Shown here in pieces: positions 60,034-64,000 of a stretch of DNA of 64,000 bases (its first letter is position 1; the number at the start of each line of letters is the position of its first letter). Where the stretch lies: the NCBI RefSeq assembly GCF_900111485.1, contig NZ_FOIC01000012.1:1-64000 (forward strand), read 5' to 3'. A program made the translations under genes and the position numbers. The notes under the pieces were generated by a model. It saw only the letters and a list, made by a program, of their open reading frames with translations. It made no database searches and was not told the DNA's origin. The stretch comes from Natrinema hispanicum (GTDB lineage: Archaea > Halobacteriota > Halobacteria > Halobacteriales > Natrialbaceae).

Positions 60034-60351
60034 TTAGGCGAAGCCGAACACGCGCTGAAGTTCGGCTTCGATCTCCTCGACGTGGCGCTCGAGGACCTGC
60101 TCGAAGCGCTCCTCGTCGACGAGCACGCCCGAGAGCCGACCGTAGGGGTCGTCGGGAAGCTCGACGCGGAACTCGCCGTCGCTCTCGTAGAAGGGCTCGC
60201 TCTCGTTGAGCACCTGCTGGTCGATCGCGTGGACGAGCTCGGAGTCGTACTGGTCGTTCATCCGGTTGAACGCGTTTTTGTACGCCTGCTGAAGCTCGGG
60301 GAAGTAGTTGGCGTACTTGTCTTCGAACTGCTCGGGGTCGAAGTCGGCCAT
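60034..60351 (-). CDS. Small haloarchaeal protein (DUF5783-like)
   Basis: A 105-residue acidic alpha/beta protein I recall as DUF5783. It starts ADFDPEQFEDKYANYFPELQQAYKNAFNRMNDQYDSELVHAIDQQVLNESEPFYESDGEFRVELPDDPYGRLSGVLVDEERFEQVLERHVEEIEAELQRVFGFA: helix, strands with a conserved PYG, then a long helix. Function is unknown. The ATG at 60351 is preferred over an upstream one 18 residues earlier. Confidence 0.72.
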   Translation of the reverse strand: MADFDPEQFEDKYANYFPELQQAYKNAFNRMNDQYDSELVHAIDQQVLNESEPFYESDGEFRVELPDDPYGRLSGVLVDEERFEQVLERHVEEIEAELQRVFGFA

Positions 60352-60545
60352 ATCCGACCAGAGGGTGAGCGACGACAAAAGTCGGACGATCGGTTCGTTC
60401 GACACCGAGTCACCCTGGTCTGGTCTGTCCCTGCCGTCCGATCAGCAGTTTCGGTACCAGTCCGCTGAAACTGTATTGGGTGCCTATACAGAGGCCCGCG
60501 TATGCAAGCGGAACGGCCACTCCGACCCTTGGCGACTCCGAGAAC

Positions 60546-60944
60546 ATGGGTACCAAACAGGAGCCCATTCCACCCGAAGCGCTCCCGCCGGGATGGGGAC
60601 TGGCGAAACTCGATGACGATCGGTTCGTCTACCGGCATGGCAACCCTGTGATCGAGCTGATCGCGGACAGTACCCATCCCGATCGCTCCCATCCAGCGCT
60701 CGGGCTCTGTCGGTGCTGGGAGCTTCGCTACCAGCTCTTCCTTACGGATTCGACGATCGCTCGATCGATCGCTCACGTCTCGACGCGCCAAGCCGCCCTC
60801 GACGGCTTACTCGAGTGTATGCATAGCATCCACGAGGCCGCCGACACAGCCATCGATCCGGTCGCGGTCGAAGCGATACTCGACCGCGTCAGTTTCTCCG
60901 AACTCGTTCCAGACGAGGCGTCGTCGCCGGATCGCCGGCGGTAG
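60546..60944 (+). CDS. Haloarchaeal hypothetical protein
   Basis: A 132-residue protein not recognised as a named family. PPEALPPGWGLAKLDDDRFVYRHGNPVIELIADSTHPDRSHPALGLCRCWELRYQLFLTDSTIARSIAHVSTRQAALDGLLECMHSIHEAADTAIDPV suggests a beta-sheet first half and a helical second half. A CRCWELRY segment has a Cys pair. There is no signal or membrane segment. ATG at 60546. Its own strand neighbours are not close enough for an operon; it converges with the two-gene minus-strand operon below. Confidence 0.62.
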   Translation: MGTKQEPIPPEALPPGWGLAKLDDDRFVYRHGNPVIELIADSTHPDRSHPALGLCRCWELRYQLFLTDSTIARSIAHVSTRQAALDGLLECMHSIHEAADTAIDPVAVEAILDRVSFSELVPDEASSPDRRR

Positions 60945-60995
60945 GTTCGTTTCGCTTGCCGAGCCGTTCGCTCCAGCTGTGTAGGATTGGTATTA

Positions 60996-61790
60996 CTAGA
61001 CACGCCGCGTCAGGTGTGCTCGAACCGTCCGTTGACAGTCGCCACAGATGCCGTACAGCTGTGTCGCGGTCGACAGCAGCGGGTATCGAGCGGGACCGCT
61101 CGCGTAGATCGATTCGATGACTGATCGATACTGTGGTCCGCTCGGCTCGTCTCGAGGCGTCGACCCGGTAAGCTGTGCTTGCCGCCGGCTGAGACACGTC
61201 TTGAGGCGATCCTGATACGTCTCGAGCCGCTCGTGTTTGGCTCGCAAGTCGTCGAAGCCACACTGTAAGAACGACTCGTCAACCGTCATCTGTAGCCAGC
61301 CGACGATTTCGTCGATCTCCGCAATTGCCGTCTCGAGCGTCGACCGTTCTTCCCGTACGATCTCCCGTCGAGCCGCAAGCTCCCGGCGGCTGGTCGACAC
61401 TGGCTCGAGCACCGCGGCTTTGAGTGGCGGCGTCCAGCCGGTGTCGGTCGCGAGTGCGCCGGCGACGTCTTCGGTCAGCGTGGTTGCCATCGCCTCGAAC
61501 CGCGATTCGTCCTCGCAGCCGCTACTGTGTTGTCTGACGGTTTCGTCGAACGCCGTCCTGACAGAAGCACAGTGATCGTCCGATGCCGAGGGGGTCGCTC
61601 CACGTCCCTGAATCGCCTGCGTCGCCATCGGCGCTGCCGCCTGTTGGGCCTGCAACGCAGTCGGTTGTGCGGCTGGAACCGCCCGAACGCGGTCGGCGAA
61701 CGCCTCGAGTGCCGCGTCGCGATCCGCGAGCGTCTCCCACTCCTCGGCGAGACACTCGAGCGCTCGGTGGGCCGTCGTCGCCCCCGTCAT
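60996..61790 (-). CDS. Haloarchaeal helical protein (DUF7260-like), second gene of the iron-box operon
   Basis: A 264-residue mostly helical protein. I recall the label DUF7260. AEEWETLADRDAALEAFADRVRAVPAA is the N-terminal family-like block; about 130-195 is a coiled coil (TSRRELAARREIVREERSTLETAIAEIDEIVGWLQ, then DLRAKHERLETYQDRLKTCLSRRQ). The end has a Cys pair (YGICGDCQRTVRAHLTRRV) that could hold a metal. No transmembrane helix. It overlaps the upstream gene by four bases (ATGA), so both are expressed together under the same two palindromic boxes. Role unknown. Confidence 0.65.
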   Translation of the reverse strand: MTGATTAHRALECLAEEWETLADRDAALEAFADRVRAVPAAQPTALQAQQAAAPMATQAIQGRGATPSASDDHCASVRTAFDETVRQHSSGCEDESRFEAMATTLTEDVAGALATDTGWTPPLKAAVLEPVSTSRRELAARREIVREERSTLETAIAEIDEIVGWLQMTVDESFLQCGFDDLRAKHERLETYQDRLKTCLSRRQAQLTGSTPRDEPSGPQYRSVIESIYASGPARYPLLSTATQLYGICGDCQRTVRAHLTRRV

Positions 61791-62707
61791 CGATCCTCCG
61801 CGTGGGCGCGAGTGCAGACGAGGCCGCCACTCGTCCGCTCGTCGGTCGTGACCACGAACTGCCAGTCGCCGTCGCCGAGCGCGGTAACCTCGTGTACACC
61901 CAGCGATGCCGTCGATGGTGCCGTCCGACGCAGGATGTCGATCCCGATCGGTAGCGTCGGAAACCGCCGCTCGCCGCTGTCGATCGCGTACTCCCGCAGG
62001 GTAACGGTCCAGACGCTCTCGCTGGTCCCAGCGGCTGACTCGCGTGTCACGCCGTACGCGCCGATCAGCGACAGCGAATCCAGATATGCGAGGCTCGTCG
62101 CGACCGGATCGTCGGCTGGATCGACCGGTGAGAGGTTCGCTGCTGCCGCCCGCAGCAATCGGGTTCGCTCGGTCGCCGTGAGGTGTCGATCGAGTTCGGC
62201 TGCGATCGTCTCGAGCAACACCAGACAGAGCGCGTTTCGGTCGGTCGTCGCCTCGGCAGCGGCCAGATACGTGTCCATGATCGCCCGCTCGACGCGCTCG
62301 TGATCGCGACTCGAGAGCGCCTCGAAGACGGCACCGGAGACATCGTGGCAGAACCCGATCAGCGGGCCGTCAGTCGTCCCAGCGTGTGTTTGATCGGCCG
62401 ACCGGCGTCGCTCCCGTGCTGTCGTTGCGTGCCCGGGCGTGTCACTGGTCTGTCCCTCGATATCCGCTCGCGTCTGTTGGACGATTGGATCGTAAAACGG
62501 GAGTTGTGGATCGTATCGTCTGAGGGCGGCGCGGTACTGTTCGGTCGCGCGTGCGGCGTCCGCTGCGTCCGGACGGGTCGCGAACCGCCGCCCGGCGACC
62601 GGGACGGGCTGTTCGCCGGAGCGAGCACAGACGACGTTGTATTCCCCGTCGTCGCTGGCCAGCCGTTCGATGGAGCGGCGAATCTCTCTGAGCGTCGTTC
62701 CGACCAT
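61787..62707 (-). CDS. Haloarchaeal protein (DUF7551-like), first gene of the iron-box operon
   Basis: A 306-residue soluble protein. The beginning (VGTTLREIRRSIERLASDDGEYNVVCARSGEQPVPVAGRRFATRPDAADAARATEQYRAALRRYDPQLPFYDPIV) matches from memory the haloarchaeal family labelled DUF7551. A disordered charged linker (about 85-110) follows, then a helical domain (about 118-215; IGFCHDVSGAVFEALSSRDHERVERAIMDTYLAAAEATTDRNALCLVLLETIAAELDRHL) and a strand-rich end (SVWTVTLREYAIDSGERRFPTLPIGIDIL). No enzymatic motif is seen. ATG at 62707. Two TTTAGG-N4-CCTAAA-type boxes lie just upstream, so regulation by a DtxR-family repressor is likely. Confidence 0.65.
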   Translation of the reverse strand: MVGTTLREIRRSIERLASDDGEYNVVCARSGEQPVPVAGRRFATRPDAADAARATEQYRAALRRYDPQLPFYDPIVQQTRADIEGQTSDTPGHATTARERRRSADQTHAGTTDGPLIGFCHDVSGAVFEALSSRDHERVERAIMDTYLAAAEATTDRNALCLVLLETIAAELDRHLTATERTRLLRAAAANLSPVDPADDPVATSLAYLDSLSLIGAYGVTRESAAGTSESVWTVTLREYAIDSGERRFPTLPIGIDILRRTAPSTASLGVHEVTALGDGDWQFVVTTDERTSGGLVCTRAHAEDR

Positions 62708-62732
62708 GATTGTCTCCAGTAGGTTCGTATGC

Positions 62733-62784
62733 TTTAGGCCAACCTAAACCACTATAAGTTCTCCGGATTTTAGGCAGACCTAAT
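62733..62784 (-). promoter_or_regulatory. Two DtxR/IdeR-like palindromes around a TATA box
   Basis: Box 1, TTTAGGCCAACCTAAA (62733-62748), and box 2, TTTAGGCAGACCTAAT (62769-62784), share the form TTAGG-N4-CCTAA with centres 36 bases apart. A TATA-like CTTATAGT lies between them (62751-62758, read on the minus strand). Box 1 covers the region between TATA and the start at 62707; box 2 is just upstream of TATA. This bracket is the expected arrangement for an iron-responsive DtxR-type repressor. Confidence 0.6.
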
Positions 62785-63026
62785 AGTGGCTAGGCTCCAC
62801 GGTGGTAGCCAAAAGCGATTGTCGGATCGGCACGTAGCTACTCATTCACGGCTATTGTGGCCGGTTTCAGCCGCCTCGAGCCACGCTCGCTGTCGGCAGA
62901 CGTAAACTGGATAATGATATATTGAATACGCCTGCAGACCGGCTGTCGGTGGCAGCACAGTGTTTATACCGGATAACAAGTTATTGGCAGTAGCGACGTC
63001 TGTCGTTCACTGACAGTTGGCTCCCC

Positions 63027-63776
63027 ATGACTACGCAGATCCCGTTCGCGATCGACTTTCACGTCCATTCCGAGGACTCCTACGACGGCCACGAGCCGGT
63101 CGAACTCATCCTCGAGCACGCCGCTGACATCGGTCTCGACGGGGTGGTCATCACTGACCACGACGAGATCGACGAGTCGCTGCGTGCTGCTGCTCTCGCA
63201 CCCGAGTACGATCTGATCGGGATTCCCGGCGTCGAAGTCTCGACCAAACACGGCCACCTGCTGGCGATCGGCGTCGAGAACCGACCGGAGCCCGGCCAGG
63301 CGTTCATGGACACTGTCCAGACCGTCCGCGAACTGGGCGGCGTCGCGATCGTCCCTCATCCATTCCAGCGTAGCCGCCACGGCGTTCGGAAACGCCATAT
63401 TGCTGATGCCGACGCGATCGAGACCTACAACTCGATGGTCTTTACGGGATACCGAAATCGGCGCGCGCGCCTCTTTGCGAATCGACGGGACTATCCCCAG
63501 ATCGGAGCCAGCGACGCCCACTACCTCCCCAACGTGGGCAAATCCTACACCGAAGTCCTCGTCACGCCCGACACGGCGTCCCCGACGAAAACCGACATCG
63601 ACGGCGACGATCTCATCGCGGCGATTCTCGAGGGCCGAACGCAAATCTACGGCAAGCGGACGCCGATTCGCAAAAGTGCCGTCCAGTACGGAAAGGGCGC
63701 GGTGCGCAAGTCGGCGTACGTGTTTACTTCGCGCGCCCCGTTACTGCCGACCGTACCGGCGTCGATGGACCGATAG
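63027..63776 (+). CDS. PHP-domain metal-dependent phosphoesterase
   Basis: A 249-residue protein of the PHP superfamily. Metal-binding motifs: FHVHSEDSYDG (about 10-20), ITDHDEID (about 45-52), GVEVSTKHGHLLAIG (about 70-84), HPFQRSRHG and the late GASDAHYLPNVG (about 167-178). It is of the short type related to TrpH/YciV and PHP-associated proteins; it may hydrolyse 3'-5' nucleotide or other phosphoesters. The C-terminal 40 residues are basic. Upstream 62785-63026 holds an AT-rich stretch and a TTTATA box at about 62963; nothing else was recognised there. Confidence 0.88.
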   Translation: MTTQIPFAIDFHVHSEDSYDGHEPVELILEHAADIGLDGVVITDHDEIDESLRAAALAPEYDLIGIPGVEVSTKHGHLLAIGVENRPEPGQAFMDTVQTVRELGGVAIVPHPFQRSRHGVRKRHIADADAIETYNSMVFTGYRNRRARLFANRRDYPQIGASDAHYLPNVGKSYTEVLVTPDTASPTKTDIDGDDLIAAILEGRTQIYGKRTPIRKSAVQYGKGAVRKSAYVFTSRAPLLPTVPASMDR

Positions 63777-63791
63777 CCTGGGTCGCCCGGA

Positions 63792-64000
63792 TCAGGACAG
63801 TTGCTCGCCGACGAGTTCGTCAGCGTGTTTGATGAATGCTCCTTTGTGCTCACTGGGAATCGTCGCCCCTGCTGCGACGTCGTGGCCGCCGCCGTCGCCG
63901 CCGACTGCTCTCGAGGCCTCGCCCATCACAACCGAGAGATCGAGTCCCTGCCGGACGAGCGAGTGGGTGCCGCGTGCGGAGACTTTCAGCTCGTCGTCGT
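63792..64000 (-). CDS. DHH-family phosphoesterase / RecJ-like (C-terminal fragment)
   Basis: The last 68 or so residues of a minus-strand gene run off the right edge. They contain HSLVRQGLDLSVVMGEASRAVGGDGGGHDVAAGATIPSEHKGAFIKHADELVGEQLS. The GGGHDVAAGATIP block is the DHHA1 motif of RecJ-like exonucleases and related phosphoesterases. In archaea such proteins act with the replication machinery or degrade short oligonucleotides. The catalytic DHH half lies outside the window. The stop is TGA at 63792-63794. Confidence 0.82.
   Translation of the reverse strand, partial: DDELKVSARGTHSLVRQGLDLSVVMGEASRAVGGDGGGHDVAAGATIPSEHKGAFIKHADELVGEQLS

Overview
The window is ordinary chromosomal DNA of an extremely halophilic archaeon (class Halobacteria). 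Support comes from the high GC content with strong G/C third-position preference, strongly acidic proteins, Tat-type lipoproteins (RR motif followed by a lipobox Cys), short or leaderless 5' ends with TATA-like boxes about 25-35 bases before start codons, an archaeal D-family polymerase large subunit, a halobacterial-type 2Fe-2S ferredoxin with an acidic N-terminal insertion, and many small families seen only in haloarchaea. The gene set resembles the Natrinema/Haloterrigena side of the class, but I cannot fix the genus by eye. I saw no rRNA, no tRNA, no CRISPR array and no transposase gene.

Layout. 1-9257: a truncated membrane Fe-S oxidoreductase (NarI/HdrE-like domain), a Cmi4-like protein, an orphan Cas4-like protein, threonylcarbamoyl-AMP synthase, a cysteine-free redoxin overlapping a CPFC glutaredoxin, a CNNM/CorC-like transporter, a PiT phosphate permease, a coiled-coil-like protein and uracil phosphoribosyltransferase. 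9806-14043: a three-gene TRAP system (TAXI receptor, DUF1850 protein, fused permease) behind an AT-rich promoter. 14090-25724: YigZ, an ACT regulator, hisB, TrkH, hisA, an SLC13 permease, a second PiT permease, 2Fe-2S ferredoxin and an A24 prepilin peptidase. 25808-31219: HIT protein, a 41-residue zinc ribbon, Fe-S uracil-DNA glycosylase and ileS, whose 3' end is repeated downstream of its terminator. 31326-42090: a surface metallopeptidase-like protein with PGF-CTERM tail, an H-NOX-like protein, PRPP synthetase, lipoproteins, a beta-propeller, phosphoglucosamine mutase, a beta-helix protein preceded by a tiny lipoprotein, a DsbA-like protein and hisI. 42184-48853: serA, a universal stress protein, a HAD phosphatase (serB-like), and the metY-metX operon diverging from a DsrE protein. 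48945-55192: MFS permease, a small AT-rich island, PPC protein and polD large subunit. 55409-60351: two rubredoxin-like paralogs flanking a foreign-looking MFS-nikR segment, ketopantoate reductase and a NifU scaffold. 60546-64000: haloarchaeal unknowns, including a two-gene operon under two TTTAGG-N4-CCTAAA boxes, a PHP protein and the end of a RecJ-like DHH protein.

Pathways. His (hisB, hisA, hisI), Ser (serA, serB-like) and Met (metX, metY) genes are scattered rather than clustered. Nucleotide salvage (upp, prs) and redox/Fe-S functions (ferredoxin, NifU, glutaredoxin, rubredoxin-like) recur.

Most notable unexplained structure: (a) a roughly 70-bp dispersed intergenic repeat in seven copies ending near CAGTGACAGCAGCCCGTCTCA-like sequence; (b) two 109-110 bp nested inverted-repeat elements with ATACTRYCGGACAR ends, each next to a copy of (a); (c) the iron-box-like operator pair before an uncharacterised operon; (d) a sharp codon-usage switch in the polymerase gene exactly around its catalytic NCDGDED motif, the place where inteins are known to sit in relatives.
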